DNA of 64,000 nucleotides from Mangifera indica (taxonomy: Eukaryota; Streptophyta; Magnoliopsida; Sapindales; Anacardiaceae), in NCBI RefSeq assembly GCF_011075055.1, contig NC_058141.1, positions 15,509,639 to 15,573,638 of the forward strand. Direction: 5' to 3'. How positions within the stretch are numbered: position 1 is the stretch's first letter; each line of letters begins with the position of its first letter. Positions 29,803 to 41,357 of the stretch are shown here, piece by piece. A program made the position numbers and the translations under genes. The notes beneath the pieces were generated by a model. That model was not told the origin of the DNA and did no database searches. It was given only the letters and a program-made list of their open reading frames with translations.

Positions 29803-30889
29803 CTGTAAATCATCACGATACAACCAAAGTTATGTTTGTCATATCTTAAGACAAATCAGGATTGGTTTCCGCCTTACTAGAGGAAGAAAGCTACACATGA
29901 ATTCATCAATATTTAGAGTTGCCGTCCATCAGAGAAGATTTTTCTGTCACTAAAATAACAACAGGACTAACCATACGATTCATGCGGGGTAACAGAAATA
30001 AACAGAGCAAATTAAAATAGGGAAGCAAATTAAACAGACTCTGTAAAAAATAGTAATTTTTAATTAATTATCTTGTTATAAATATATTTTTAGAAATAAT
30101 AAATCAATTATTACTATAAATTTAATTCATGGGTAGTCCTCTGCAGCACCTCTTAAAAATACAAAAATATAATTTTTAATCATATATAATGTCTGTTTGG
30201 TACAACTTATAATTATTAGATTATGATTATAAATTATGATTACAGAATTAATTATTATGTAATAATCAATTATTACATGCATGATTTGATAACAATATAG
30301 GATTAATTTATCAAGAAATTGTACAGCAACTTTATTAACAAATTAAGCAGCAGCGATTAGATAGAGTTGGGTAACAGCGCAGTGGCTCAATTGTTGATGA
30401 TTTTAGGGATATTAATTAAATTAGGCAACGACTTTCCCGCCTAAATCTTTTTCGGTAATAAATTTGATGTTTTACCTTTTTAAGTAAATTATTTTTTTAA
30501 TTCTAAAAATACCACTCGTTTAATTTCTCAATCTTACCGTAGCATTTCGTCGATTAATTACCCACCTTTCACGTGGAATTTATTTTATAAAATCTACCTT
30601 TCACGTTGATTAATTGCCTACCTTTCTCAACCTTAACTATACGCATTAAGATTAATTTATCTGTAATGAATAAAATCTATAGATTGAAAATGTTAATCTA
30701 TGAATAAAATTGAAAAACATATTGAAAATCTATAGATTAAATAAAATTTATGAATAAAATCTACAAATTTTATAAAATTTATTTTATAAAATAAATAAAT
30801 TTAAAATTGATTGATATATATGAAAAATAATGGATATATCGAAAACTGTATGTTTTTCTCAAAACGGTGCGTTTTCTAAAAAAGGGTGC

Positions 30890-31260
30890 AAGAAAATGTT
30901 AAGGGGTGCGGGAAGGGAATGAAAATACAAACGGGTGTGTGAAAATACAAATGGGTGCATGAAAATGTAAAAGGGTGCGTGAAAATACAAACGGATGCGT
31001 GAAAATACAAAACAAGTGCGTGAAAATGTAAAAGGGTGCGTGAAAATACAAACGGGTGTGTGAAAATACAAAACAAGTGCGTAAAAATATAAACAGGTGG
31101 GTAAAAATGTGAAGAGATGCGTAAAAATACAAACAGGTGTGTGAAAATGTGAAGGGGTGCGGGAATTGACTAAAGGGTATGGGTGCGTGAATTTACTAAT
31201 AGGTGCAGGAATGGGTGCGGGCACGTGAAAGGGTGCCAAAATTTACTAAAGGGTGTGGGT
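30890..31260. repeat. Tandem repeat of about 20 bp, left arm
   Basis: Degenerate array of GGGTGCGTGAAAATACAAAC units, alternating with a variant ending GTAAAA. There are about a dozen or more units, then less regular GGGTGCGGGAATT units. The complementary array lies at about 32030-32390. Confidence 0.9.
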
Positions 31261-31559
31261 GCGGGAAATTGCACCCCTCCACACACCCCTTTATATTATA
31301 TAAAAGGGTGCGGGAAATTGCATTTCCAGCACCCTCCATGCACCCCTTTATAAATAAAGGGGTGTAGTAAATGTATATATATATATTATATTATATTAAT
31401 AATATATATATATATATATATAATATTATATATATTATTAATATAATATATATTTTTTATATTCCATACACCTGCACCTCTTCACACACTTGCACCCCTT
31501 TTCGCATCCTTTAGTCAATTCTTACACTCTTTTAAAAATTATCGCACCCTTTTAGTAAT

Positions 31560-31820
31560 TACCGAAAGAGTGCAACAATTGTTGAAATGGTGCGACAAAC
31601 ATTGCAGGTGCGTGAAAGGGTGTGACAATTACTGAAAGGGTGCGTGGAAGATGCGACAATTGTTGAAAGGGTGCGTGGAAGGGTGCGACAGTTGCTGAAA
31701 GAGTGTGTGGAAGGGTGCAACAATTTCTGAAAGAGTGCGGGAATTGACTAAAGGGTACAGGAAAGGGTGCGAATCTGTGAAAGGGTGCGGGTGTGTGAAA
31801 AGGTGCGGGAATGAGTGCAG
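31560..31820. repeat. Second tandem repeat, central part of the foldback element
   Basis: Degenerate units of about 20 bp reading GGGTGCGACAATTGTTGAAA and GTGCGTGGAAG. They are related to the arm repeats by the GGGTGCG core but are not mirrored elsewhere with the same spacing. Confidence 0.8.
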
Positions 31821-31875
31821 GTGTATGAAATATAAAAAATATATATTATATTAATAATACATATATACATTTTCT

Positions 31876-31901
31876 GCACCCCTTTATATATAAAGGGGTG
31901 C
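31876..31901. repeat. Perfect 26-bp palindrome
   Basis: GCACCCCTTTA, TATA, then the exact complement of the first eleven bases. It is one of several GCACCCCTTTATA-type hairpins in the centre of the foldback element. Confidence 0.95.
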
Positions 31902-32029
31902 ATGGAGGGTGCGGGAAATGCATTTCCCGCACCCCTTCATATAATATAAAGGGGTGCGTGGAGGGGTGCAAGACACATTTCCCGCACCCTTTTATATAAT
32001 ATAAAAGGGTGCAATTTCTTGCACCCTTT

Positions 32030-32390
32030 AGTAAATTCTCGCACCCTTTCACGCACCTGTATCAATTCCCGTACCCTTTCACGCACCTGTATCAATTCCC
32101 GCACCCTTTCACGTACCCGTACCCTTTAGTCAATTCCCGCACCCCTTCACATTTTCACGCATCCGTTTGTATTTTCACGTATCCCTTCACATTTTCATGC
32201 ACCCGTTTGTATTTTTACGCACCTTTTCACATTTTCACGCACCCGTTTATATTTTTACGAACTTATTTTGTATTTTCATGCATCCGTTTGTATTTTCACG
32301 CACCTTTTACATTTTCTTGGACCCATTTGTATTTTCACACACTCGTTTATATTTTCATTCCCTTCCCGCACCTCTTAACACTTTCCTGCA
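32030..32390. repeat. Tandem repeat of about 20 bp, right arm (mirror of the left array)
   Basis: C-rich units reading TTCACGCACCCGTTTGTATT, the complement of the array at 30890-31260. The pairing makes a long, imperfect hairpin. Confidence 0.9.
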
Positions 32391-33039
32391 CCCCCTTTGA
32401 GAAAACACACATTTTTGAGAAAAACGTACTGTTTTTGATATATCAATTATTTTTTATATATATCAATCAATTTTAAATTTAATTATTTTATAAATTTATA
32501 GATTTTATAAAATAAATTTTATAAAATATGTAAATTTTATTTATAAATTTTATTCAATCTATAGATTTTCAATGTGTTTTTCAATTTTATTCATAGATTA
32601 ACATTTTCAATATGTAGATTTTATTCAATCTATAATATATCTGTTTTTCAATCTATAGATTTTATTCATTACAGATAAATTAATTTTAATACATATAGTT
32701 AAACGTAAGTAATTAATCGGCGAAATATTACGGTAAACGTTGAGAAATTAGATTAGGGTATTTTTGGAATAAAAAATTTAATTTGCTTAAAAAGATAAAA
32801 CGTATGAATTGCTGCCAAAAAACATTTAAGCGACAAAACAACTGCCTATTTTAATTAATAACCCATGATTTTATGAATTGAGCCTAAATATTATTTATGC
32901 ATTGATTTGAATATCTAAAATACATCAGTGCAATGCTTCAAAGAATTACATTATATACAGCTTAAAACTAAATTAATGGATCAGCTCTACAGCCAAAACT
33001 GCTCACATCAATTACCTGTATACGCCTATAAAAATACAA

Positions 33040-36000
33040 CTAGAAAATGGATGTTGTATCAGACAATTTCATACTCTTATCTGAACGATTTGCCACGAAT
33101 GGATTCCCGGAAGCATCCAAATCAACAATGGCTGTGTCGCCTGGCTTGTAATCTCCAGTAAGTACTGCTTCACTTACAAGATCTTCGATTATGGATGTTA
33201 CTGCCCTCCGAAGAGGGCGGGCACCGTAAGCCTGATCATAGCCTTGTTGGCATACCAGGTCCTTAACTGACTCAGACACCTCCAGCCCAATCCCCAGAGA
33301 TATAAGCCTTTCCTTCACTTCTCGCAGCATTATATCTAAGATTTCCAGCATCTGAAAAATAAAAATATTTTCAGGATTCACCACTTTTATGTGCAAATAT
33401 CATCGACAGAAAAGATGAAAGTGAAGTGACAAACCTGATCCTTCTTGAGGGGCTGAAAGACAACAACTTCATCTATTCTGTTCAGTAACTCTGGACGAAA
33501 ATAATTCTTCAGTTCCTCCGTTACCAGGGCTTTCATTCCAGCATATGTACTTGACTCATCATCTTCAAGCAAGAAACCAAATGACCCGCGTCTACCCTTT
33601 GCAATTGCAGTAGACCCGACATTTGAGGTCATCACTATCAATGCATTCTTGAATGATACTCTCCGACCCTGTCAAACCCATTGTTACATAAGACTAAAGA
33701 GTTAACGAATTCCAATTAAGGAGATAATTTATTCACAAAAGGAGTGTTTTTAAATTGTAATAATATTTTTCCTCCATTAGATAGGAAAACGTTTTGCATT
33801 TTCTGATACCATTGCAACTGGAAAAAAGGCAAAAACCTGAGAATCTGTTAGGTGGCCATCCTCAAACAATTGGAGAAGGATGTTGAATATATCTGGATGG
33901 GCTTTCTCTATTTCATCTAGCAATAACAATGTAAAAGGGCGTCTTCGAATAGCTTCTGTGAGCATACCTCCCTCCTCATACCCAACATAACCTGGAGGTG
34001 ATCCTAGCAATTTACTCACAGTATGTCGCTCCATATATTCACTCATGTCCAATCTTAGCAATGATGCCTCCTGCAGTAATAATGTCAAAGGCAAAGCAAT
34101 AAAAAGTAATCATTCCAATGAAAGTGACAAAAAGAAAATAGCTCTGAAAAAACACTAATCATCATTGAAAAGATACGAAATCTACAATTCATATACCAAA
34201 TTATTAAAATAATTATAAAATCAGCCTGAAGTCTCCAACATCAAAATTTTCATTTTTTGTGTATGTAATTTGTCTCAGCCTGCTTCTTACCATATTAATT
34301 ATTGTATGAGGTGTTTACATTACATAACTGAAATCAATTATATAATAATCAAGAAAAATGTTTGCCCTATTTTCCACTATATTCCCAACTCTAATCAAGC
34401 ATGAATTTTCCAGAATCATTCTTACTTCCAACTGGAAACAGAGAAAATAAAAGATTGGTCACACTATCATAGTGAATCAAATTCAATACATTCAATGACA
34501 AAGTGGACTATGGTTTTTAATAGAATTAGCAGGGGGAAATACGATAACTGCATGAACCTTACCGAACCAAAATAACATGCTGCCAGAGCTTTAGCTAACT
34601 CAGTTTTGCCAACCCCAGTTGGGCCGCAAAAGAGCATCGCAGCAACGGGTCTGTCTGGATCCTTCAGGCCAACTCGAGATCTCTTAACAGCTCGAGAAAT
34701 AGCAGCAACAGCCTCATCTTGACCAACAACTCGTTTTCTGAGTTGATCATCAAGACCCAGCAGAATCATTCTTTCATCAGCTGTGAGCTGGTGAACTGGG
34801 ATCCCAGACCAAAGTGAAGCAACTGCTGCAATATCATCAGGTCCCACCACAGTAGGCCTGAAAGAGTTACAACAAGAAAAAAAGTTAGAATAAAACTGAA
34901 GCCGAGAGGAATGCAAGTCTACTGCTTACAATCTTCATAATATTTTCTGACAAAAATCGTACTCATCATCATCTGAAGTAGAAGGCAAAGGGGAATTTAC
35001 AACAATCTCTCCAGTACCATCTATGCTGGCAGCACCGTCATCATATTTTAGCCTACTTGACTGGACCTGATTATAGGCAAAATATGAAACCATGGTTATT
35101 AGCAGATCATGATATAAAGTCGACTAAAAAAGGGTAATATCATTACCACTTCATGCATGGCCTGAACTGTCCTGATTTCTTGCCAATAATCATCTGGTTG
35201 CTTTGAAAGTATACTGATTTTCTGATCCCTTTTCCTCTTAAAAGACTCAATACGAGCTCTACTTCCTGCTTCATCAATGAGATCAATGGCTTTATCAGGA
35301 AGATATCTATCAGAAATATATCTCGCTGACAAGTGCACTGCAGCATTTATTGCTTCCAGTGTGAATCTGCAGTTGTGATGGGCCTCATATTTCTCACGCA
35401 GTCCTAACAGTATCTTTACTGCATCCTCCTAAAATATTCACACACAAATACAATATCCAAATATGAACAAGGGAAAAATAAATAAATAACCGATATATCA
35501 TATAAAGATATATGAAATAAATATTGAAACTACCTGGCTTGGTTCATTAATCAACACGGGCTGAAACCTTCGTGCCAATGCTTTATCCTTTTCGAATTGG
35601 GTCCTATATTCATCTAGAGTGGTGGATGCAATACACTGCAGACAATGGAATGTTAATGAACCTACCTAGGGTACAGCATAAAATTAATGAATGCATCAAA
35701 TGCAACAAGTAAACAAACAGAGTTGTTAAGAAATGCAAATATAACCCTTAACACATTGATTCAATCAGACCTCAAAAAAGCACTCAAAATTAATATTCAA
35801 AGCAGTTAGCAAGATGGAAGAAGCCACTTTCACCCTGCAGAATGACTTTCCAAAACAAAACAGTGACTTTTATCAGAGAACTAAATTGTTTATCGGAAAA
35901 AAAAAACAAGTGATTTTGGAGCATAAAACTAATGAACGCATCAAATACACCAATTAAACAAGCAGAGTTATCAAGAAATGCAAATATCACCCTTAACAAG

Positions 36001-38303
36001 ATAGGTTCAATCAGACCTCAAAAAAGCACTCAAAATTTATATTCAAAGAAGTAAGCAAGACAGAAGAAAACCACTTTCACACTGCATAACAACTTTCAAG
36101 AACAAAACAGTGACTTTTATCAGAGAACTAAATTGCTTATTGGAAAAAGAAAAGATTTTTAAGGTTTCAAATAGTACACTCTTCTATCTAGTGATTAGGA
36201 GCATTACCACAAGTAAATGGGAGAACAAAAGAAGTTGCTTGAGTCAACTCAACAAGGCCTCAATCCCAGCAGGCAACAACTCCAGGTTGACTACATATAT
36301 CTGTTTTTCCAGTAAACTCCAACTATCTAATCCTAGGCAATCAGATCTTAATGCCTCCACCTACAAACTCCTCAGCTAGAATTTCCAATGTGGCATTCCA
36401 ATAATGAAACTTATTCTAAGCAAGTGGAGATATATATACTGAATTTGTCAGTGGCCTGCTTCAAGTAAGTAGGATGCTCATACATTAGGCATTCTAGTGT
36501 CCTTTGTATGATCACATAAGAGAAAAACATAATTAAAGGTAAAACAATCACCTGTAATTCACCCCTCCCAAGTGATGGCTTTAACAGATTTGCAATGTCA
36601 AGTCCAGTTCCCTTGTTCCCTTTTCCAACTGTTCCGGAACCAACAAGTGTATGGACTTCATCAACAAAAAGAATGACATCACCTGCAATGCAACCACATC
36701 AAGATTGTGCAGGAAAAGGAAATATAACTAGATTATTAAAGTAGCAACAAGATTTATCACCTGATTTTCGTATTTCGCTTAATAATTTAGTGACACGTGC
36801 CTCTAATTCACCCCTCTCTTTTGCACCAGCCATCAGTAATCCTATGTCCAAGGACATTATTTGTTTTGTCTGTAGATAGAATGACAGATCTGATTAATTT
36901 TATGAAGTACAACCCAAGAAACACACAAGCATTTTGATTGAAACTGGATGAGAATAAAAATACAAAAATGCATGAAAATACACACCAAGAGAAATGGTGG
37001 AATTTCTGCCTGTGCAATACGAATTGCTAATCCTTCAGCAATGGCTGTTTTTCCAACCCCACTTTCACCAAGAAGAATGGGGTTATTTTTGGTTCTGCGG
37101 CAAAGAATCTGAACAATTCTCTGAACTTCTGTGTCTCGGCCAATAACTGGATCAATTAATCCTTCACTAGCACGAGCAGTAAGGTCCACACAGAACTGAT
37201 CTAGTGCACTTTTTCCTGACAGAGAAATTTCAACCACAAAAGATTACTCCTCATTCTTGTAATTAAGAAAATAAGGAAATAAAAAAAGTCAATTGCTACC
37301 TCTTGTTTTCTCAAAGGTCCTTAAACCAGCAGATTTTCCTGAGGGGGAATGTCCCCGCGCCCATTTGGATGCCAAAGATGGTTCTCTACCTTCTTTGGCA
37401 AGCTCTCCTTGTAGCCTAGAGACTGCTACATCTGCCAAGTGATTCACATCTACTCCTAACCTAAATTCACACCAATAGAAGTTCACAAATTATAAATAAT
37501 CCAACATATGCTCAATGAGTTAGAATTATGAGACATTAATATAAAAAGTTCTTTCTTCAGACTCAAGCACTTCATATTAAATTCATTTCTTTCTTTACGA
37601 GAACACCAATCCATATCAATCTAGCTAATCAAGAAGAAAAAAAAATGCACCTCTTGAGGACCCGACCGGCACTACCATCATCAACAGTGAATAAACCAAG
37701 AGCAATATGTTCGGGGGCAATGAAATTGTGACCTCTAGTTCTAGAATACTCCACTGCAGCCTCAAAAACACGTTTTGTACTAATAGAAAACGGCATATTC
37801 GTAGTTGAAGAATATTTACCAACAGATACAGCTCCTCCTTGAGCCTCCGTCCCTTGGTCACTATGCCAAATTGCCCGTACAGCGTCTCGAGCCGCATCAA
37901 TACTAATTCCGGATTCAAGGAAGCCACGAGGGTGGCGATCTTCAACTATAAGACCCAGCAACAAATGCTGAGTAAACACCATGTCTTTGCCTAATGATTT
38001 GGCTTCTCTTTGAGAAAAAATTACAGCTTTAACCGCGCGTTCAGTGAAGCGCTCAAACACTGAAGAAATTGGAGTAATTTTCTTTCGTTTTCTATAGGAC
38101 AAATGATTACTACAACTATTGGAGTGAAGAAACAAGTGGGTATTATTATGTGAAATTACAGAAATGTTAAAAAACGAAGAGACGGGATTTACAGATTGCA
38201 GGGGAAGAAGATGATGACTTCGCGGAAGGCGTGAGGAGGATTTCTGGTGGGTGAATAAGCATCGAGAGTGAACGGAGAGAGGCGAACAAGTTGACACCTC
38301 CAT
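33040..38303 (-). CDS. CLPD: Chloroplast Hsp100 chaperone ClpD / ERD1
   Basis: Stromal AAA+ unfoldase that feeds proteins to the Clp protease; the Arabidopsis gene is induced by drought and senescence. Twelve exons run from 37651-38303 to 33040-33351, giving about 948 residues. The start at 38303 gives [17 protein letters not shown], a serine-rich chloroplast transit peptide (to about residue 75). The Clp N-repeat domain follows ([20 protein letters not shown] onward), then NBD1 with Walker A GESGVGKT and Walker [14 protein letters not shown], a middle linker, and NBD2 with Walker [28 protein letters not shown] and the Arg-finger region [13 protein letters not shown]. ClpD-like features are the short spacer lacking a UVR motif and the C-terminus ending in DTTSIF. 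All exon borders look normal. A 245-bp tandem duplication sits in intron 5. Confidence 0.96.
35676..36160. repeat. Tandem direct duplication of about 245 bp inside a ClpD intron
   Basis: Copy 1 starts at 35676 (GCATAAAATTAATGAATGCA) and copy 2 at 35921 (GCATAAAACTAATGAACGCA). They share long blocks such as TCAGACCTCAAAAAAGCACT and CAGTGACTTTTATCAGAGAA, with scattered substitutions. Both copies lie between the exons ending at 36552 and starting at 35635, so coding is untouched. Confidence 0.9.
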
Positions 38304-39003
38304 GAGAAATTGGTTTCCCTTTTGTTCCAAATTCAATCTCGTAGCTTTAGTGCCAGAAGACGTTTTATTAGAAGAGAAAAGGGACCTTCTAATTAATTAC
38401 TTATACATTAAATAAATAAATAAATAAAAAGGAAAGGGAAAACAAATGAAACTTTTCTTGTGGAAATGAAAGATGGAGAGAGAGGAAGGAAGGAAGGGAG
38501 AAGAAGGAAGAGAGAAGAAGGAAGGAATAGAGTGTAAAGGCACGATTTTAATAATAATCAGGCTTCAACAATGACCAAAAGTCTACTTAAATTGACATGC
38601 ACAGGAGGCACCGCACGGCAACTCCAACTCATACAAACAAAGTATCTTCTCATGTTAAAAGATTGCAAAGTCTGAACCACCTTTCTGAATCAAGTTGAAC
38701 CCAACCCCTTCTTTGTTTTTGGCTGGGGGCTGAAAAAAGACAAAAATTACCCTTTCACAACCTTGCTTTGGTCTCAATTGTGCTTCCAAATCATCACCGG
38801 AACATGTGCTAGGTTGGTTGACGAGAAAAAAATATACAGTTGATCCAAGTTTACCAGTCAAACACGTACTCTCACGCATCAATTATAAAAAACCCATATT
38901 TTTTTTTTATTTTACCTCTGATTTTGAAAGGTCAAATAACAAATTTACTATCAAAGAAGTCCCCAACTGTTCAATTGTTTTAGTGTTTAGAACCTACCGT
39001 GGT
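38304..39003. other. ClpD promoter and PPR gene 3' flank
   Basis: 700 bp between two genes on the same strand. It includes a purine-rich GGAAGGAAGG-like stretch (38470-38530), probably in the ClpD 5' leader or core promoter. No other gene is supported. Confidence 0.5.
38803..38808. promoter_or_regulatory. CATGTG box about 500 bp upstream of ClpD
   Basis: One CATGTG hexamer at 38803-38808. In Arabidopsis ERD1 a CATGTG-containing site is bound by NAC factors during drought. A single hexamer can occur by chance, so this is only a hint. Confidence 0.2.
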
Positions 39004-41073
39004 TTACCAATAATCTTTGCAAGAGCATGTACCATCTTCAAAATGATGAAACCGATTTGCATCTCTAACAATAATCTTCCGTCTATAAATATAGGAGATG
39101 AACTTGAAAAATGAGTGGCAATCATTGCAAACACGGAGATTCTTCGTTACCTGAATTGCCATTTCCGGCTCCATCTTCATAATGCCGAAAGCAACAGCCA
39201 GCTTCTCGCTGTGATAATTCAGAGCATGCTCCTTGTCTTCCTCTTCGACATCGTGTAGAACACAAGATAAGTCTGGTACGTATCCTGCCATCTTCATCTC
39301 AACTGCCAAGCTCCTGACTTTCTTGAAAACTTCTTTCCAGTATGGATTTACTTGGTCTGCTGTGTGGAAGCCATGAATCTCTTTACCAAGCTCAACCACA
39401 CTGAAAGCTGCAGCTTTCTTCAATCCCTTATTCTTCATATCTTGTCTCAGCTTCCCTACTTCTAGCCATTTGTTTGATGCAGCATATATATTTGACATGA
39501 GCACATAGTATCCAGCATGTTCTGGCTCAAGCTGGAATAACTTATTGGCTGCAATTTGTCCTAATTCAGTATCACCATGGATTCTACAAGCCAAAAGCAA
39601 CGCACCCCATACACTGTCATCTGGTGATGATGGCATCCGTTTAATTATATCAAAAGCTTCATACAAAAGCCCAGCTCGGCCAAGCATATCAACCATGCAA
39701 GCATAGTGTTTGACCTCTGGTTTCACAGGTAGCTTTGTCATATCTGCAAAACACTTTCTACCTTCATCAACTAGGCCCGCATGACTACAGGCAGAAAGAA
39801 TGGATGTGAAAGTGATGTGGTTTGGATCAACCCCTTCCTGTTGCATCTGTGTGAAAAGTTCTAAAGCCTTTTTACCTTGTCCATGCATTCCATACCCAGA
39901 AATCACTACGTTCCAAGTGCTAACATTTCGTTCACTTGGATGGATATCCTTGAAGATATTCTCAGCAGTATCTAAATCTCCACATTTGGAATACATATCC
40001 ATTAATGCATTCAAAAGATTTGCATCAATTTCCATATTGCTATTGATGATAAACTTGTGAAGTTTTCTTCCAAGGTGACGGGAACCCAAATAAGCACAGG
40101 CAGACACCAAAATCAACGCTGTCACTGGATTAGGTCGACACCCAGAATCCTGCATCTCATCAAAAAGTAGCAAAGCTTCGCTAGCTTGACCATTTTGTGT
40201 ATATCCTGAAAGCATAGAATTCCATGAGATACCATCTTTTTCCTCCATCCGATCAAAAACCATACACGCTTCTTCAATACTGCCACATTTAGCATACATA
40301 GCAACAATTGAGTTCCCAACACTTAAATCCTCCATAAATGCATTACATAAGGCATAGCCATGAACCGCTTGCGCCTTCATGACATCTCCCAACTGACCAA
40401 CAGCTGAAGCAACACTCACTATAGTAACTGAATCCGCCAAAATACCCTCTTGCTGCATCTTTTGGAACAAAACAAGTGCCTTTTTAGGTTTTTCTCCTTG
40501 TTCATAGGCCGTAATCATCGAAGTCCATGAAACCAAATCTCTCATCAGCATTTTATCAAAAACTTCGCAAGCATCATCAGTTTGACCACATTTTGCGTAC
40601 ATGTCCACCAAAGCCGCTTCCACGTATAAATCCGAATGGAACCCAGTTCTTACAACATCTCCGTGAACAACTTTCCCTTCAACAATCAGAGATTTTGAAG
40701 CGCAGACTTTGAGTACAGAAGGGAAGGTATAGTTATTTACTGAAATGCCACTTCTTCGCATGAGTGAATACAAGTCCAGAGTTTCAGCGCAGTGGCCATT
40801 ATTAGCATAGGCTCGAATCATAGTGTTCCAAAGAAAAGAATCTGGTTTGCAATTGCGGATATCATTGAAAAGTGAGCGAGCAGTATTGGGCTGTTTAAAG
40901 TTGGAGTATTTGATGATTAATTGAGCACCCAAATGGGGGTTTTGAGAGATGTGGCCTGAAGTGGTGAGAGAAGAATGTATCTGTTTGAGAGGGGCCAAGA
41001 TGTTACAGGACTTCAGCAGTTGATCGTAAAAAGAGGTCTCGGTTGAATCAAGAAGCGACACCAGACGTTGCAT
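39004..41073 (-). CDS. PLS-class pentatricopeptide repeat protein with E and DYW domains
   Basis: Intronless gene of 689 residues. Proteins of this class bind organelle transcripts and take part in C-to-U RNA editing. A PLS array fills about residues 30-500, with repeats such as DSFLWNTMIRAYANNG, NALMDMYSKCGDLDTAENIF and ITFTSILSACSHAGLVDEG. E/E+ motifs follow, then a complete DYW domain: the deaminase-like HSEKLA and CNDCH zinc ligands and the last three residues DYW at 39004. The N-terminus has no strong organelle leader by eye, so whether it enters mitochondria or plastids is open. The RNA target cannot be read from sequence here. The start at 41073 is the first ATG, and its stop is about 280 bp from that of the next gene's end. 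Confidence 0.95.
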   Translation of the reverse strand: MQRLVSLLDSTETSFYDQLLKSCNILAPLKQIHSSLTTSGHISQNPHLGAQLIIKYSNFKQPNTARSLFNDIRNCKPDSFLWNTMIRAYANNGHCAETLDLYSLMRRSGISVNNYTFPSVLKVCASKSLIVEGKVVHGDVVRTGFHSDLYVEAALVDMYAKCGQTDDACEVFDKMLMRDLVSWTSMITAYEQGEKPKKALVLFQKMQQEGILADSVTIVSVASAVGQLGDVMKAQAVHGYALCNAFMEDLSVGNSIVAMYAKCGSIEEACMVFDRMEEKDGISWNSMLSGYTQNGQASEALLLFDEMQDSGCRPNPVTALILVSACAYLGSRHLGRKLHKFIINSNMEIDANLLNALMDMYSKCGDLDTAENIFKDIHPSERNVSTWNVVISGYGMHGQGKKALELFTQMQQEGVDPNHITFTSILSACSHAGLVDEGRKCFADMTKLPVKPEVKHYACMVDMLGRAGLLYEAFDIIKRMPSSPDDSVWGALLLACRIHGDTELGQIAANKLFQLEPEHAGYYVLMSNIYAASNKWLEVGKLRQDMKNKGLKKAAAFSVVELGKEIHGFHTADQVNPYWKEVFKKVRSLAVEMKMAGYVPDLSCVLHDVEEEDKEHALNYHSEKLAVAFGIMKMEPEMAIQVTKNLRVCNDCHSFFKFISYIYRRKIIVRDANRFHHFEDGTCSCKDYW

Positions 41074-41357
41074 CCCTTCTCTGGAGAAGCTACTACATAC
41101 ATCAACTAGCTTTCCCAGTTGTAGGATGCACGTTATATTTAATGAATTTTATCTCAAACTAAATCCTAAACGTTAAACCCTCAAAGTTACATTGATTGAC
41201 ACAATCACACGGAAGAGCTCACAATGAATATTTATACATTTAACATACATTTTATCTGACCCAACAAATTTTGTTCATCTTTGAAATCACTATTGTTGAA
41301 GATCTGCAGATGAGGTTAGTTGAATATTGCTCGAATTGCTGTGCGTAAAAATTTCCC

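Larger units (their letters stand above)
30424..32846. mobile_element. Foldback-type element with long inverted arms of tandem repeats, about 2.4 kb
   Basis: The two ends are inverted copies. Inward from 30424 the sequence reads GGCAACGACTTTCCCGCC; inward from 32846 on the other strand it reads GGCAGTTGTTTTGTCGC. The match continues for hundreds of bases: shared blocks include TTAATTTATCTGTAATGAAT, the CTATAGATT-rich stretch and GATATATC/AAAACTGTA-like segments. The arms then run into G-rich tandem repeats that are mirrored as C-rich repeats on the other side. The centre (about 31280-32010) holds nested shorter palindromes. No transposase is seen, and the open frames here are translations of the repeats. 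No convincing target duplication is visible because the flanks are AT-rich (TTAATTAA on both sides is itself palindromic). The termini resemble those of the two MULE-like elements near 11-13 kb. Confidence 0.7.

Noticed and set aside
30859..31239. Open frames of 66-126 residues with FTHPFVFSRT-like repeats (also 32009-32476)
   Set aside because: They are translations of the 20-bp tandem repeats of the foldback element. All frames stay open because the unit lacks stops, and nothing suggests a protein.
30415..32860. TTAATTAA on both sides of the foldback element as a target duplication
   Set aside because: The sequence is itself palindromic and the flanks are AT-rich, so the match is weak evidence.
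38655..38882. 75-residue minus-strand frame upstream of ClpD
   Set aside because: No recognisable motif; it lies in the promoter or leader region and overlaps no splice pattern.
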